A DNA stretch of 64,000 nt from Ruminococcaceae bacterium UBA7080 (GCA_002493595.1 DKZG01000014.1:62001-126000); one strand, 5' to 3'. Counted from the stretch's first letter, positions 7,985-17,375 are shown. Made by a program: numbers and translations. Notes: generated by a model from the letters alone, not told the origin.

Positions 7985-8656
7985 TTATTCCTTTTTCTTC
8001 GATTTAAAATTAATTTTGCTTTCAGTATGATTAATTAATTTATTGATATTTGAACGATGTGCAATAATAACAATCAATGTGAAGATTGCAGCAATAACAG
8101 TAAGCATAATGCTTTTATGAAAAATGAAAATTAAAACAGGATAAAGCAGTGCCATAATAATACTGCCCAAAGATACATATTTTGTTACTGCAACAATGAC
8201 AATAAAAACAGCCAGCAAAATGAGCGCTATTCGCCAATCAATGGCAAAAACCATACCACCTGATGTCGCAACACCTTTGCCGCCTTTAAACTTAAAATAG
8301 CAGGGAAATATATGACCAAGCACACAAAAAAATCCTGTAAATGATTTAATAAACATATCCGTATCTAAGGATGATAATGATGATGTGGTTTCCATTTCCG
8401 ACAAAAGCATAGGCGTGTATTCAAATATTTTGACTGCAATAAAAATTGCAGCAATGACTTTCAGCATATCACCTGCTATCGTAAGCAGTGCGATTCCCTT
8501 ACCATAATTCCTAAGCATATTTGTAGTTCCTGCATTACCGCTGCCATGGTTTCTGACATCGTCATTTTCTACACGCTTAGAAAGAATAACACCGAAATTA
8601 AGACTGCCTAATAAATAGGATAAAACAGCTATAACTGTAAAGGTTAAAATCAGCAT
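7985..8656 (-). CDS. plsY: Acyl-phosphate:glycerol-3-phosphate acyltransferase PlsY
   Basis: Polytopic inner-membrane enzyme that acylates glycerol-3-phosphate from acyl-phosphate, the first step of phospholipid synthesis in Firmicutes. The 223-residue protein contains the hallmark motif 1 (GSGNAGTTN), the FKGGKGVATSGG phosphate loop and the expected hydrophobic segments. It is slightly longer than usual because of a Ser/Thr/Glu-rich loop around residues 80-105 and a charged C-terminus. It directly follows der and shares one base with its stop (8656), so der-plsY form an operon. Confidence 0.96.
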   Translation of the reverse strand: MLILTFTVIAVLSYLLGSLNFGVILSKRVENDDVRNHGSGNAGTTNMLRNYGKGIALLTIAGDMLKVIAAIFIAVKIFEYTPMLLSEMETTSSLSSLDTDMFIKSFTGFFCVLGHIFPCYFKFKGGKGVATSGGMVFAIDWRIALILLAVFIVIVAVTKYVSLGSIIMALLYPVLIFIFHKSIMLTVIAAIFTLIVIIAHRSNINKLINHTESKINFKSKKKE

Positions 8657-9984
8657 TACTTTTTGCTTTCTCTCCTTTCACGTATTATAAATCGAACAGG
8701 AGTACCGTCTAAACCGAAAATATTTCTTATTTGATTTTCAAGATATCTTTGATATGAAAAATGAAAAAGTTCAGCATTGTTTACAAAAAAAACAAACGAA
8801 GGCGGTCTTGTGGAAGCCTGAGTCATATAATAAATTTTTAGTCTTTTACCTTTATCTGTTGGCGGCTGAACACGCGCTGTGGCATCTGCCAGCACTTCAT
8901 TAAGCTTTCCTGTCGATATACGCATCGAATTCTGAGAATGAACAAAAGAAATCATTTCAAAAAGTCTGTCGAGTCGCTGACCTGTTTTGGCAGATATAAA
9001 CATTATGGGCGCATAGCTCATAAAAGAAAAATCATTTTCAAGCTTTTTTCTGTACTCATTCATAGTACTGCCGTCTTTTTCAACAGCATCCCACTTATTC
9101 ACAGCAATAATACACGCCTTACCCTGCTCAAGTGCGATACCTGCAACCTTTGAGTCCTGCTCCGTAAAGCCTTCAATAGCATCAATCATGATTACGCATA
9201 CATTTGCTCGCTCAACAGCCATTCTTGCTCTGATTATGCTGAATTTTTCAATAGCGTCATTTACTTTACTTTTACGTCTTAATCCGGCAGTATCAATAAA
9301 ATTGAATTTACCGAATTTATTTTCAATGAATGTGTCAGTTGTATCACGGGTAGTACCGGCAATATCAGATACAATTGCTCTGTTCTCGCCGCTTATTTTA
9401 TTAACCAACGAGGATTTGCCGACATTGGGTTTACCGATAATGGCAACACTGATTATTTCGTCATCTGTCTCTTCTTCAGCTAACTCCGGAAAAAATTTAA
9501 TTACCTCATCAAGCAAATCACCTGTTCCGTGTCCATGAGCAGCCGAAACAGCAATGGGATCGCCTAAACCCAGGTTGTAAAACTCATAAAATTCCGGCTG
9601 CGGTGCACCTATGCTGTCACATTTATTGACACAAAGAATAATTGGCTTGCCGCTTTTCTGTAGCATCGATGCTACTTCGTAATCACTTGCTACAACGCCG
9701 TCACGGACATTTGTAACAAGTATAATAACATCTGCGGTTTCAATAGCAATCTCCGCCTGCGCACGCATTTGGCTTACTATAACATCATTTGAATTAGGTT
9801 CTATACCACCTGTATCAACAAGCAAAAACTTTTTATTAAGCCACTCGCAGTCGCCGTAAATCCTGTCACGTGTAACACCGGGTGTATCATCAACAATAGA
9901 TAGTCTGCTTCCTATTAACTTGTTAAAAAGTGTTGACTTGCCAACATTTGGTCTGCCGACCACAGCAACAACAGGCTTTGCCAT
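8656..9984 (-). CDS. der: Ribosome-associated GTPase Der (EngA)
   Basis: Essential GTPase for 50S subunit assembly. It has two consecutive G domains, with GRPNVGKST near the N-terminus and GKPNVGKSS near residue 185, each followed by a DTPG or DTAG switch and an NKCD or NKWD specificity motif, then a C-terminal KH-like domain ending in FIIRERR. I chose the ATG at 9984, giving MAKPVV, because GGTGAT lies seven bases before it. Another ATG four codons upstream (9996) has a poorly placed site. The gene leads the der-plsY operon. Confidence 0.97.
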   Translation of the reverse strand: MAKPVVAVVGRPNVGKSTLFNKLIGSRLSIVDDTPGVTRDRIYGDCEWLNKKFLLVDTGGIEPNSNDVIVSQMRAQAEIAIETADVIILVTNVRDGVVASDYEVASMLQKSGKPIILCVNKCDSIGAPQPEFYEFYNLGLGDPIAVSAAHGHGTGDLLDEVIKFFPELAEEETDDEIISVAIIGKPNVGKSSLVNKISGENRAIVSDIAGTTRDTTDTFIENKFGKFNFIDTAGLRRKSKVNDAIEKFSIIRARMAVERANVCVIMIDAIEGFTEQDSKVAGIALEQGKACIIAVNKWDAVEKDGSTMNEYRKKLENDFSFMSYAPIMFISAKTGQRLDRLFEMISFVHSQNSMRISTGKLNEVLADATARVQPPTDKGKRLKIYYMTQASTRPPSFVFFVNNAELFHFSYQRYLENQIRNIFGLDGTPVRFIIRERRESKK

Positions 9985-10030
9985 AATAATCACCATAGCC
10001 TTTCAGCTACACAAAATATTATAAATCATC

Positions 10031-10063
10031 TTAACGCTCTGTTGTAGCCTGACAAGGCGTTAA
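10031..10063. repeat. Inverted repeat in the der upstream region
   Basis: TTAACGC (10031-10037) and GCGTTAA (10057-10063) form a 7-bp inverted repeat with a 19-base spacer in the DNA ahead of der. It could be an operator or a weak hairpin. The rest of 9985-10150 shows no ORF and no convincing promoter. Confidence 0.35.
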
Positions 10064-10151
10064 TCTCTAATATTGCCATTTCAAAATATTGCAAAAAAAC
10101 TTCAATAGTAATACGATTGGCCTAGTGTGTTTTACGCTAAGCTTTATAATA

Positions 10152-10180
10152 ACAAGAAAGACGGACAATTTCTGTCCGTC
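10152..10180 (-). terminator. Intrinsic terminator of yceD-rpmF
   Basis: A 9-bp stem (GACGGACAG-type, 10160-10180) is followed on the minus strand by TTTCTTGTT. It lies 15 bases beyond the rpmF stop codon. Confidence 0.75.
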
Positions 10181-10195
10181 CACAAAATGTAAACA

Positions 10196-10381
10196 TTATG
10201 CTTCTTCTTTAGCGATAACTTCTTTGCCGTCATAGTATCCGCAGTTTTTACAAACCTTATGAGATACTGTGTAGCCGCCGCAGTTTGAGCATTTTACGAG
10301 TGTTGGAGCATCCATCTTCCAAACACTTGAACGTCTCTTATTCTTTCTTGCTTTTGATGTTTTTCTTGCTGGTACTGCCAT
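10196..10381 (-). CDS. rpmF: 50S ribosomal protein L32
   Basis: 61-residue large-subunit protein. MAVPARKTSKARKNKRRS is the typical start, and the CSNC and CKNC pairs later in the protein mark the zinc-binding form. It has a strong AGGAGG site and follows yceD by about 30 bases, the order conserved across most bacteria. In many Firmicutes this pair precedes fapR-plsX. Here it is followed by a terminator and der. Confidence 0.97.
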   Translation of the reverse strand: MAVPARKTSKARKNKRRSSVWKMDAPTLVKCSNCGGYTVSHKVCKNCGYYDGKEVIAKEEA

Positions 10382-10411
10382 TTTAAGTGCCTCCTTTATA
10401 TTAAAAGCATT

Positions 10412-10912
10412 TTATTCTTCATCAAGTAACTGCAAAAGAGCTGACATTCTTGGATCAACATCCTTTTTACAATCACATTTACTGACATTAAGATTAATTC
10501 CACAGCTTGGACAAAGACCCTTGCAGTCTTCCCTGCATAGAATCTTTGTAGGCAAAAACAATGAAACCTCTTCGTTAACAAGCTCATCTAAATCGAGAAC
10601 CTTGTTTTTTATAACAATATAATCGTCATCATCCTTCTCATTTTGAAGTTGTTCTACAACAATCTTTTTTATATCGAAGGAAAAGTCTTTTGCAAGCTCC
10701 TCTGCACATCTGTCACAAAATCCACAGAATGTAAAGCTTAGATTAATGTCTAAATACACAACGTCAGCCTTTGAAAACAAACTGCCGTTAACCCGTACAC
10801 CGTTTTTTATCGGAGTGTATGAGCTGTAAAGCAAATCGCTTAAATCAACCAAAGAATTAACGGAAATTTCATTTTTGCTGCCGTTAAATAATTGTGTAAG
10901 GTCAATTTTCAT
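10412..10912 (-). CDS. YceD/DUF177 family protein
   Basis: 166-residue cytoplasmic protein of the DUF177 family, almost always encoded just upstream of rpmF and thought to act in ribosome (23S rRNA) maturation. Two cysteine clusters are visible: CGFCDRC around residues 63-69 and a C-terminal cluster (CREDCKGLCPSC and CDC) likely to bind metal. The rest is an acidic beta-rich domain. It has a near-perfect promoter, and its order with rpmF supports the call. Confidence 0.92.
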   Translation of the reverse strand: MKIDLTQLFNGSKNEISVNSLVDLSDLLYSSYTPIKNGVRVNGSLFSKADVVYLDINLSFTFCGFCDRCAEELAKDFSFDIKKIVVEQLQNEKDDDDYIVIKNKVLDLDELVNEEVSLFLPTKILCREDCKGLCPSCGINLNVSKCDCKKDVDPRMSALLQLLDEE

Positions 10913-10952
10913 AAAATCACCTCATTAGTGCTACTTGCACTTGCACCTTAGT

Positions 10953-10981
10953 ATTATATATATTAGGTTGCCCTTTGTCAA
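10953..10981 (-). promoter_or_regulatory. Strong sigma-A promoter for yceD-rpmF
   Basis: Consensus TTGACA (10976-10981), 17-base spacer and consensus TATAAT (10953-10958). Just downstream is a tandem ACTTGC repeat with a GTGC/GCAC inverted arm near 10928-10945, which could be an operator over the start site. Confidence 0.88.
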
Positions 10982-11057
10982 TAGAATTTTTCAAAAAATA
11001 AATACTGTAATTATTTGAAAGTATTCATAAATTTTCAGTATATATAAATTATTAACA

Positions 11058-11086
11058 TTGATTTTCTAAATTTAATAGTTTAGAAT
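11058..11086 (+). promoter_or_regulatory. Sigma-A promoter for the DUF3267 gene
   Basis: TTGATT (11058-11063), 17-base spacer, TAGAAT (11081-11086), some 45 bases before the start codon. Confidence 0.65.
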
Positions 11087-11132
11087 GTAATTAAAGAAAT
11101 ATAAACACCGCTATATTAAGGAGGGATTTAAT

Positions 11133-11729
11133 ATGAAGTTGATTTTTCAGGGCAGATTTGATGGCAATCCCGAAAGTATCCCATGCAAAGAACACAGAGA
11201 AGATTATGTTAAATTTAAAGAATTTGATAATTTAAATCATCTTTCTGTCATAGCCAATATACTTTCAAGCATATTAGCTGCTGCAGCTATAATCGGTTTT
11301 ATATTACGATGCAATATTCAGGCAGAAAATATTCTTCCTTTTGCATTAAAGCTTCTTGCAGCGAGTATACTTGCAATGCTTTTTTTATTGCCTCACGAGT
11401 TATTGCATGCAATATGTTTTAGAGAAACAGTTTATTTTTACACTTATTTGGAAAAAGGTTTGCTTTTTGTTGTCGGTCCCGAGGACATGAGCAAAAGCAG
11501 ATTTATATTTATGTCACTTTTGCCTAATATAGTTTTGGGATTTATTCCTTATATTATTGCTATGATAAATCCTTCACTGATAGTTTTAGGCTTTTTCGGT
11601 GCCCTTTCGATTTCATGCGGCACCGCCGATTACATAAATGTGTTTAACGCAGTCACCCAGGTTCCTAAAGGGGCATTTATCTATATGTATGGTATTAATT
11701 CATACTGGTACATGCCGAAAAATAAATAA
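11133..11729 (+). CDS. DUF3267-type membrane metalloprotease-like protein
   Basis: 198-residue membrane protein with hydrophobic segments near residues 38-58, 68-88, 128-146 and 148-165. The second is followed directly by HELLH, an HExxH zinc-protease motif positioned at the membrane, as in the DUF3267 family. A conserved Asn/Asp further on (TADYINVFNA) could supply the third metal ligand, as in site-2-type proteases. Cellular substrate is unknown. It has an AGGAGG site, its own promoter and a terminator, so it is a single-gene unit. Confidence 0.82.
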   Translation: MKLIFQGRFDGNPESIPCKEHREDYVKFKEFDNLNHLSVIANILSSILAAAAIIGFILRCNIQAENILPFALKLLAASILAMLFLLPHELLHAICFRETVYFYTYLEKGLLFVVGPEDMSKSRFIFMSLLPNIVLGFIPYIIAMINPSLIVLGFFGALSISCGTADYINVFNAVTQVPKGAFIYMYGINSYWYMPKNK

Positions 11730-11741
11730 TTATAAAAATTA

Positions 11742-11765
11742 GCCGCCGGTTAACCGGCGGCTTTT
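11742..11765. terminator. Bidirectional terminator between the DUF3267 gene and the P-loop gene
   Basis: A perfect GC-rich palindrome (GCCGCCGGTT/AACCGGCGGC, 11742-11761) with TTTT on the plus side and an A-rich flank giving a T-tract on the minus side. It separates two convergent genes. Confidence 0.88.
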
Positions 11766-11774
11766 AATTAAACA

Positions 11775-12191
11775 TTACATTTCTTCACAGTAATCAAAAA
11801 TTTCAACAGGCAAATCTTCCTTGTCACAGCTGATTGTGAAATAGAAATTAACATCGGTTGCCTCTGAAAGCTCTGAAAGCATCTCAAAAAACTGCGGGAG
11901 CTTTTCATACTCTCTGCCAACAATTTTAAATGTAGCATCAACAAGCACATCCGTTACATCATAGTTACCTGCACAGATACCTGCAAGAAAGCCATAGAAA
12001 GCTTTGTGACCATTAATAAGGTATGTTTCCGTCTCAAGCAAACGTGCTTTTGAAGAAACGTCATATGTAAGCTTAGGCTCCTTTTCAACGCAAACAACGT
12101 TACCGTCGGAGCTCTCAACACAAGCGTTTACCTGGTCAATGAGTCTTTTGGTTTTACCTGCGCCTTTATTGCCTATGATAAGTTTAATCAT
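11775..12191 (-). CDS. Small P-loop protein of unknown role
   Basis: The 138-residue protein starts with a beta strand and GNKGAGKT, a Walker A loop, at residues 7-14. A possible Walker B is DVLVDATFKI around residue 81. There is no recognisable second domain, so it is a minimal nucleotide-binding fold and I cannot name its function. It has a good GGAGG site and lies 38 bases after pgi in the same direction, with a terminator right behind it, so the two probably share a transcript. Automated labels such as ATPase would rest only on the P-loop. Confidence 0.8.
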   Translation of the reverse strand: MIKLIIGNKGAGKTKRLIDQVNACVESSDGNVVCVEKEPKLTYDVSSKARLLETETYLINGHKAFYGFLAGICAGNYDVTDVLVDATFKIVGREYEKLPQFFEMLSELSEATDVNFYFTISCDKEDLPVEIFDYCEEM

Positions 12192-12229
12192 TATAATTCC
12201 TCCAAAGGTGATTTATTTTCAATTACATC

Positions 12230-13576
12230 TTAACATATGCCAAGACGTTTTTCAAGACTTTCTTTTTCCTTTTCATAACCCGGCTTGCCTAAAAGAGCAA
12301 ACATATTTTTCTTGTAACTTTCAACTCCGGGCTGATTGAAAGGATTCACACCAAGAATGTAACCTGACACAGCACATACTTTTTCAAAGAAATAAATAAG
12401 ATATCCGATATCCTCAGGTGAAACAGAATCGCACTCAATCACAAGATTGCCGACTCCACCGTCTGTATGAGCAAGCAGCGTACCTTCTCTTGCTTTTTCA
12501 TTGACATAGCTCATTGACTTGCCTGCAAGGAAGTTCAGGCCGTCAATATTACCCTCCTGCTCGGTAATCAGAAAATCATCTTTAGGATGATTGAACTTAA
12601 TTACAGTCTCAAACATAAGGCTTGAGCCGCTCTCCTGAATATATTGGCCGACAGAATGCAAATCGGTGGAGAAAACGCAGGATACGGGATACAGGCCCTT
12701 GCCGTCTTTACCTTCACTTTCAGCAAAAAGCTGCTTAAGCCATTCATTAAACATTGCCATACACGGTTCATATGACACAAAGCACTCAAGTCTGCTGCCT
12801 TTATTATAGAAAGCATTTCTGACAGCAGCATATTTAAGAACGTCATTCTCATTTACATCCGAACTGTTAAGTTCATTCTGTGCCTTTCTTGCTCCTGACA
12901 TAAGTTTATCAATATCAATACCGGCAACAGCAATCGGCAAAAGACCAACGGCAGTTAAAACAGAAAATCTGCCGCCGACATCATCAGGAACAACAAATGT
13001 CTCATAGCCTTTTGAATCAGCAAGCTCTTTAAGTGTACCGCGTTCTTTATCGGTTGTTGCAAAAATTCTTTTTGCCGCTTCTTCTTGTGAATATTTGCTG
13101 TATACCAAATCACGGAATACTCTGAATGCAATAGCAGGTTCCGTTGTAGTACCGCTTTTGCTGATTACATTTACACAGATATCCTTACCCTCGCATATTG
13201 AAACCAGTTCAGTAAGCATGGACGGGCTGATTGAATTGCCTATAAAGTATATATCCGGTGTATCCTTTTTAATGGAATTATAGTTCGGAGAAGTAAGTGC
13301 TTCAATAACAGCACGCGCACCGAGATATGAACCTCCTATACCGATAACAATTAAAATATCGGCATTATCCTTAATATATTCAGCTGCCTTTTTAATTCGT
13401 GCAAATTCTTCTTTATCATAGTCGGTAGGCAGAGTTAACCAGCCTAAAAAGTCATTGCCTGCACCGCTTTTATTATGGAGTGTTTCCATAGCTTTAACAG
13501 CCTTTGGAGCAAGTGCATGAATATCAGTCTCAGTGATCAAACTCTGAGCATGTTTTGAATTAAATTTGATTGCCAT
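12230..13576 (-). CDS. pgi: Glucose-6-phosphate isomerase
   Basis: Interconverts glucose-6-phosphate and fructose-6-phosphate in glycolysis. The 448-residue product has the size of the short Firmicutes-type enzyme. Family landmarks include [12 protein letters not shown], the [12 protein letters not shown] phosphate-binding loop (SIS domain), [11 protein letters not shown], and [15 protein letters not shown] near the C-terminus, which carries the catalytic Lys. A sigma-A promoter precedes it, and the small P-loop gene follows. Confidence 0.98.
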   Translation of the reverse strand: MAIKFNSKHAQSLITETDIHALAPKAVKAMETLHNKSGAGNDFLGWLTLPTDYDKEEFARIKKAAEYIKDNADILIVIGIGGSYLGARAVIEALTSPNYNSIKKDTPDIYFIGNSISPSMLTELVSICEGKDICVNVISKSGTTTEPAIAFRVFRDLVYSKYSQEEAAKRIFATTDKERGTLKELADSKGYETFVVPDDVGGRFSVLTAVGLLPIAVAGIDIDKLMSGARKAQNELNSSDVNENDVLKYAAVRNAFYNKGSRLECFVSYEPCMAMFNEWLKQLFAESEGKDGKGLYPVSCVFSTDLHSVGQYIQESGSSLMFETVIKFNHPKDDFLITEQEGNIDGLNFLAGKSMSYVNEKAREGTLLAHTDGGVGNLVIECDSVSPEDIGYLIYFFEKVCAVSGYILGVNPFNQPGVESYKKNMFALLGKPGYEKEKESLEKRLGIC

Positions 13577-13640
13577 AAATATCGCCTCTGTTCATAATAT
13601 AATAATTTACTATAATAATATAATTATTACTTGAGAAAAT

Positions 13641-13669
13641 ATAGTACACTATTTTTACAAAAGTTGCAA
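13641..13669 (-). promoter_or_regulatory. Sigma-A promoter for pgi
   Basis: TTGCAA (13664-13669), 17-base spacer, TACTAT (13641-13646) on the minus strand, some 65 bases before the pgi start. Confidence 0.6.
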
Positions 13670-13688
13670 TATTTTTTTGCATTAATAA

Positions 13689-14828
13689 CTAAATGTTTTT
13701 GATAAATTCACTGAATATATAAGAAAAATTAATCTTTTTTATATCCTCACCGGCACATAAAGCTACAGATGCCACCTGTTTTTTATCACACATAACAATA
13801 ATTTCGCCTAAATGATCACCTCTTTTTACTGGCGCTTTAATCTCTTTATTGATTTTGTATTCATATTCAAATGCATTAGAATTTTTCGTTACAAGTATAT
13901 TTTGAGTATTGCTTACGGTTGGCGTTATTTTTTTCAAACGTCCGTTTTTGACTTTGACAGGAACAATCTTGCTTTTATCAATCTCAATTTTACTAAGCTT
14001 ATAGTTAGCAAATCCAAAATCAAGCAGCCGGCGGGACATATCAAATCTGTCATCACTGGTGTCAGCACCAAGTACTACCGACACCAGACTCATGCCGTCA
14101 CGCGTGGCGGTTGCACAAAGACAAAAACCTGCATTTGAGGTTGTTCCTGTTTTTAAACCTGTTATACCATTATACTTATTAATTAGCTTATTTGTATTAT
14201 TCAGTTCTGTTTCACCGCCGCGAAGCGAGTCAAGCCAAACAGTCGAATACTTTTTAACAAGATCATATTTCATGACCTCTTTGGCGATAACTGCTAAATC
14301 GTAAGCACAGGAATAATGGTTCGTAATATCGTCATCAAGACCCGTGCAGTTTTCAAAATTACTGTCTTTAAGACCTAATTCTTTTACTTTATCATTCATC
14401 ATGGCAACAAATCCTGTATCGCTGCCGGCAATGTGTTCACCAAGAAGCGTACAGGCATCGTTTGCAGAAGAAATAATAACTGCTTTGAGCAAATCATTTA
14501 CACTCATTTTTTCTCCGACTTCAAGCCAAATCTGTGAACCGCCTTTTGATACAGCACTCTCACTTGCTGCAACCATGTCATCAAGTTTGATTTTTCCGCT
14601 GTCAATAGCCTCCATAATCAACAGAATTGACATAATTTTTGTTACAGATGCCGGTGAAAGATGCTCATAGGCATTTTCCTCCTTAATAATATCACCGGTA
14701 TCCATACACATGAGGATTGAGGATTTAACTTTAATTTCTTTAGTCTTAGACTTATCTGCAGCATAGATAGTTGACGGCACGCTTATAAACATACAGAATG
14801 AAAGGATAAAAATTATACATTTTTTCAT
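13689..14828 (-). CDS. D-alanyl-D-alanine carboxypeptidase (DacF/PBP5 type)
   Basis: Secreted serine peptidase that trims the terminal D-Ala of peptidoglycan stem peptides. The 379-residue protein starts with a signal peptide (MKKCIIFILSFCMFISVP, cleavage probably after IYA). It then has the active-site triad motifs: SxxK as SVTK in SPASVTK, SxN as SAN in ISSANDA, and KTG in GLKTGTTSNAG. A C-terminal beta-rich domain and a short amphipathic end that could hold it at the membrane follow. I chose the ATG at 14828 behind GGTGAT. An in-frame start further upstream would spoil the signal peptide. DacF-type enzymes in spore-formers often act on forespore cortex, but no spoIIA genes are nearby to show that. 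Confidence 0.92.
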   Translation of the reverse strand: MKKCIIFILSFCMFISVPSTIYAADKSKTKEIKVKSSILMCMDTGDIIKEENAYEHLSPASVTKIMSILLIMEAIDSGKIKLDDMVAASESAVSKGGSQIWLEVGEKMSVNDLLKAVIISSANDACTLLGEHIAGSDTGFVAMMNDKVKELGLKDSNFENCTGLDDDITNHYSCAYDLAVIAKEVMKYDLVKKYSTVWLDSLRGGETELNNTNKLINKYNGITGLKTGTTSNAGFCLCATATRDGMSLVSVVLGADTSDDRFDMSRRLLDFGFANYKLSKIEIDKSKIVPVKVKNGRLKKITPTVSNTQNILVTKNSNAFEYEYKINKEIKAPVKRGDHLGEIIVMCDKKQVASVALCAGEDIKKINFSYIFSEFIKNI

Positions 14829-14859
14829 AATATCACCAGTAAATAGTATTAGCAAAATA

Positions 14860-14888
14860 TTGTATTCATGATAAAAATTTGGTATAAT
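14860..14888 (+). promoter_or_regulatory. Sigma-A promoter for mtaB
   Basis: TTGTAT (14860-14865), 17-base spacer, TATAAT (14883-14888), with the GGAGGT ribosome-binding site 16 bases further on. Confidence 0.78.
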
Positions 14889-14914
14889 CACCAAAAAAGA
14901 TATTGGAGGTCGCT

Positions 14915-16198
14915 ATGAGGGCTGCATTTTATACTCTTGGCTGCAAGGTAAATCAATATGAAACTGAATATATGAGCGAACTGCTGAAAAATGCAGGTTT
15001 TGAAATCGTAGCGCCTAACGAAGAAGCTGAGTATTATATTGTAAATTCCTGTACCGTTACGGCAACAGCAGATCAAAAAACAAGACAAAATATCAGAAAA
15101 TTTAAAAGGCGCCATCCGAATTCCACCGTCATTTTAACCGGCTGTATGCCCCAAGCTTTTCCTGAAGAAGCAAGTGCATTAACCGAGGCGGATATCATAT
15201 TATCAAATAAAAATGATGGTGATATTTTACAACTGATTAATGAGTATCATCAAAATCAATCCAGGTTAATTCATATTGACAGTCATAAGAACACGGATGA
15301 CTTCTGGGACTGCTCGATTTCCGGTTTCAATGAAAGAATAAGAGCTTTTGTAAAGATTGAGGATGGATGCGACAGATTTTGTTCATACTGCATTATTCCC
15401 AAATCCAGAGGACGTGTACGTTCAAAAGCGCTCAAAGCATTAAAAGAAGAAGTTAGTACCTTGGCACAGTACGGTGTAAAAGAAATTGTTCTTGTAGGTA
15501 TTAATTTATCGGCATACGGCAAAGGTGAAAATTTCGATATAACCGATGCTGTTGAAATATGTGCCCAAACCGAGGGGATTGAACGAATTAGGCTTGGCTC
15601 ACTTGAACCGGACCATATTACAGATGAAATAATAGATAAACTTGCAAAAATCAATAAATTCTGTCCTCAGTTTCATCTATCTCTTCAAAGCGGATGTGAT
15701 AAAACACTGAAGAATATGAACCGGCATTATACTGCAGATGAATATAAAAAGCTTTGCGCCAAGCTCAGAAGCTCGTTTGATGAAACGAGCATCACAACGG
15801 ATGTAATGGTAGGCTTTCACGAGGAAAGTGATACGGATTTTCAAAACAGCCTTAATTTTGTAAAAGATATAAAATTTGAAAAAGTGCACGTTTTTCCTTA
15901 CAGCGAGCGACAGGGTACTGCAGCCTCCAAACGGGGTGACAGTGTGCCTAAGCATATTAAAGAAAAACGTGCAGCAATTATGATTCAGGAGTCAGATAAA
16001 ATCAGGCAAAACTATTTGAAGAATCTTATTGGAAAAACAGTTGAGGTTCTTTTCGAGAATGAAATTGAAGAAGGCCTTTTTCAGGGATATACCAAGACAT
16101 ATCTGCCTGTAAGAATAAAAAGCAATAATAATATGCTTGGTAAGTTGATATCAGTAAAGATTACTGATTACTGCGAAGAATTCTGCATGGCAGAATAA
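14915..16198 (+). CDS. mtaB: tRNA t6A37 methylthiotransferase MtaB
   Basis: Radical SAM enzyme that converts t6A to ms2t6A at position 37 of tRNAs reading ANN codons. The 427-residue protein opens with the family signature TLGCKVNQYET, has the other N-terminal cluster cysteines in NSCTV and LTGCMPQ, the radical SAM motif CDRFCSYC (C-x3-C-x2-C), and a C-terminal TRAM domain. GCKVNQYE and the LEPDHIT segment separate it from RimO and MiaB. I used the ATG at 14915 with GGAGGT five bases upstream. Its last 31 bases overlap, on the opposite strand, the end of the next gene, so the two converge without a terminator. Confidence 0.96.
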   Translation: MRAAFYTLGCKVNQYETEYMSELLKNAGFEIVAPNEEAEYYIVNSCTVTATADQKTRQNIRKFKRRHPNSTVILTGCMPQAFPEEASALTEADIILSNKNDGDILQLINEYHQNQSRLIHIDSHKNTDDFWDCSISGFNERIRAFVKIEDGCDRFCSYCIIPKSRGRVRSKALKALKEEVSTLAQYGVKEIVLVGINLSAYGKGENFDITDAVEICAQTEGIERIRLGSLEPDHITDEIIDKLAKINKFCPQFHLSLQSGCDKTLKNMNRHYTADEYKKLCAKLRSSFDETSITTDVMVGFHEESDTDFQNSLNFVKDIKFEKVHVFPYSERQGTAASKRGDSVPKHIKEKRAAIMIQESDKIRQNYLKNLIGKTVEVLFENEIEEGLFQGYTKTYLPVRIKSNNNMLGKLISVKITDYCEEFCMAE

Positions 16199-17346
16199 AG
16201 ATTTTTGGTTTCATCATTGTCTTTTAATGAACTGTATGAAAATACATAATAGCCTTTTACTTTACTGATTTTAGATAAATAAATGACCTGCCTTGCTATT
16301 ATATTGTTATTGTTTATAAATTCTCTTTTGCCGTCATTGCCGGCAAATTCATCCTCTTTTTCTGCTTTATAAAGAGGTAAACCAACATACAGTGTGCAGT
16401 CAGCCATTTGTGCCCAGCTTTTAGCTGTTTTCATAAATGGCTGATTTTCATTTTGAAAACCAAAATAGATTTGAGGACATATATAATCAACATATCCGCT
16501 TTCTTGACACCATTTCTCAACATCTGCATAAAGACTGTTGTAATTATTATCAACGTTTGAAGCCGGACTAATACCGAATATGATATTTTCGTTCACCGAT
16601 TTTATCGTGCTGTAAACTGATTTGACCATATTACTTACATTGTCACGTCTCCAATCCGAAAGCTGCTTTTCACCGCCGGATTCTTTATATGCATTATAAG
16701 AGGCTTTATCCAGACTTTCATCAGATGCCGGATAAAAGTAATCATCAAAGCATATTGCATCTACATCATAGTTTTGAGCGATTTCCTTTACACCTTCGGC
16801 TATAAGTGCAGTTACTGCTTCACTCGCCGGGTTAAAATAAATGCCGCTGTCGCAAACGATAACATTCTCCGTGCCTTTCCATTCAAGCGCCTTGTTATCT
16901 TTTGATAAATCGGAAAAATCATTCTTACGGCTGACTCTGTAGGGATTTATCCAGGCCTCAATAGATAAATTATATTTATGAGCGCTGCTCGTCATAATCT
17001 CGAGTGGATCAAAAAGCATATCTGCCCCCTGCTCTTTAAAGCAGTATGCACTTACGGGAAAAACACTTGATTTATAAAAAGCATCTGCATATGGTCTCAC
17101 CTGTACGGTAACACGGTTAAATCCCTTTGCCTTTAATTGTTTGAAAGCTTTGTTTACTTTCTTTTTAAATTCCTGCTCCGTGCTGTCCTGCGTAAAGCCG
17201 GATAATTCATAATATGTAATCCATACGGCTTTAACATATTGCTCGGCTTCTGTTTGTTTGCTGCTGTTATCCGTATTGTTCGGTATCAGAGAACAGCCCG
17301 AAAGGCATATGATAATTAAAATAGATAAAAATATTTTTTTATACAC
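16168..17346 (-). CDS. Glycosyl hydrolase-like lipoprotein (GHL10/DUF187 family)
   Basis: 392-residue exported lipoprotein. It starts at a GTG (GGAT site upstream) with a short lysine-rich signal peptide and the lipobox LSGC around residue 18. The rest is a TIM-barrel-like domain of the GHL10 family: VKAVWITYYELSG at the start, RVTVQVRPYADAFY, IEAWINPYR and DYICPQIYFGF are typical blocks. Family members are thought to act on polysaccharide or peptidoglycan at the cell surface; the substrate here cannot be read. The 3' end overlaps mtaB by 31 bases on the opposite strand, a tight convergent arrangement. Confidence 0.88.
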   Translation of the reverse strand: MYKKIFLSILIIICLSGCSLIPNNTDNSSKQTEAEQYVKAVWITYYELSGFTQDSTEQEFKKKVNKAFKQLKAKGFNRVTVQVRPYADAFYKSSVFPVSAYCFKEQGADMLFDPLEIMTSSAHKYNLSIEAWINPYRVSRKNDFSDLSKDNKALEWKGTENVIVCDSGIYFNPASEAVTALIAEGVKEIAQNYDVDAICFDDYFYPASDESLDKASYNAYKESGGEKQLSDWRRDNVSNMVKSVYSTIKSVNENIIFGISPASNVDNNYNSLYADVEKWCQESGYVDYICPQIYFGFQNENQPFMKTAKSWAQMADCTLYVGLPLYKAEKEDEFAGNDGKREFINNNNIIARQVIYLSKISKVKGYYVFSYSSLKDNDETKNLYSAMQNSSQ

Positions 17347-17375
17347 TTGAACACATCCTAAAATTATAGTAAAAT
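17347..17375 (+). promoter_or_regulatory. Sigma-A-like promoter for the zinc-ribbon/DUF1294 pair
   Basis: TTGAAC (17347-17352), 17-base spacer, TAAAAT (17370-17375), then an AGAAAGG site before the first gene. It begins right beside the divergent GTG start. Confidence 0.5.
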
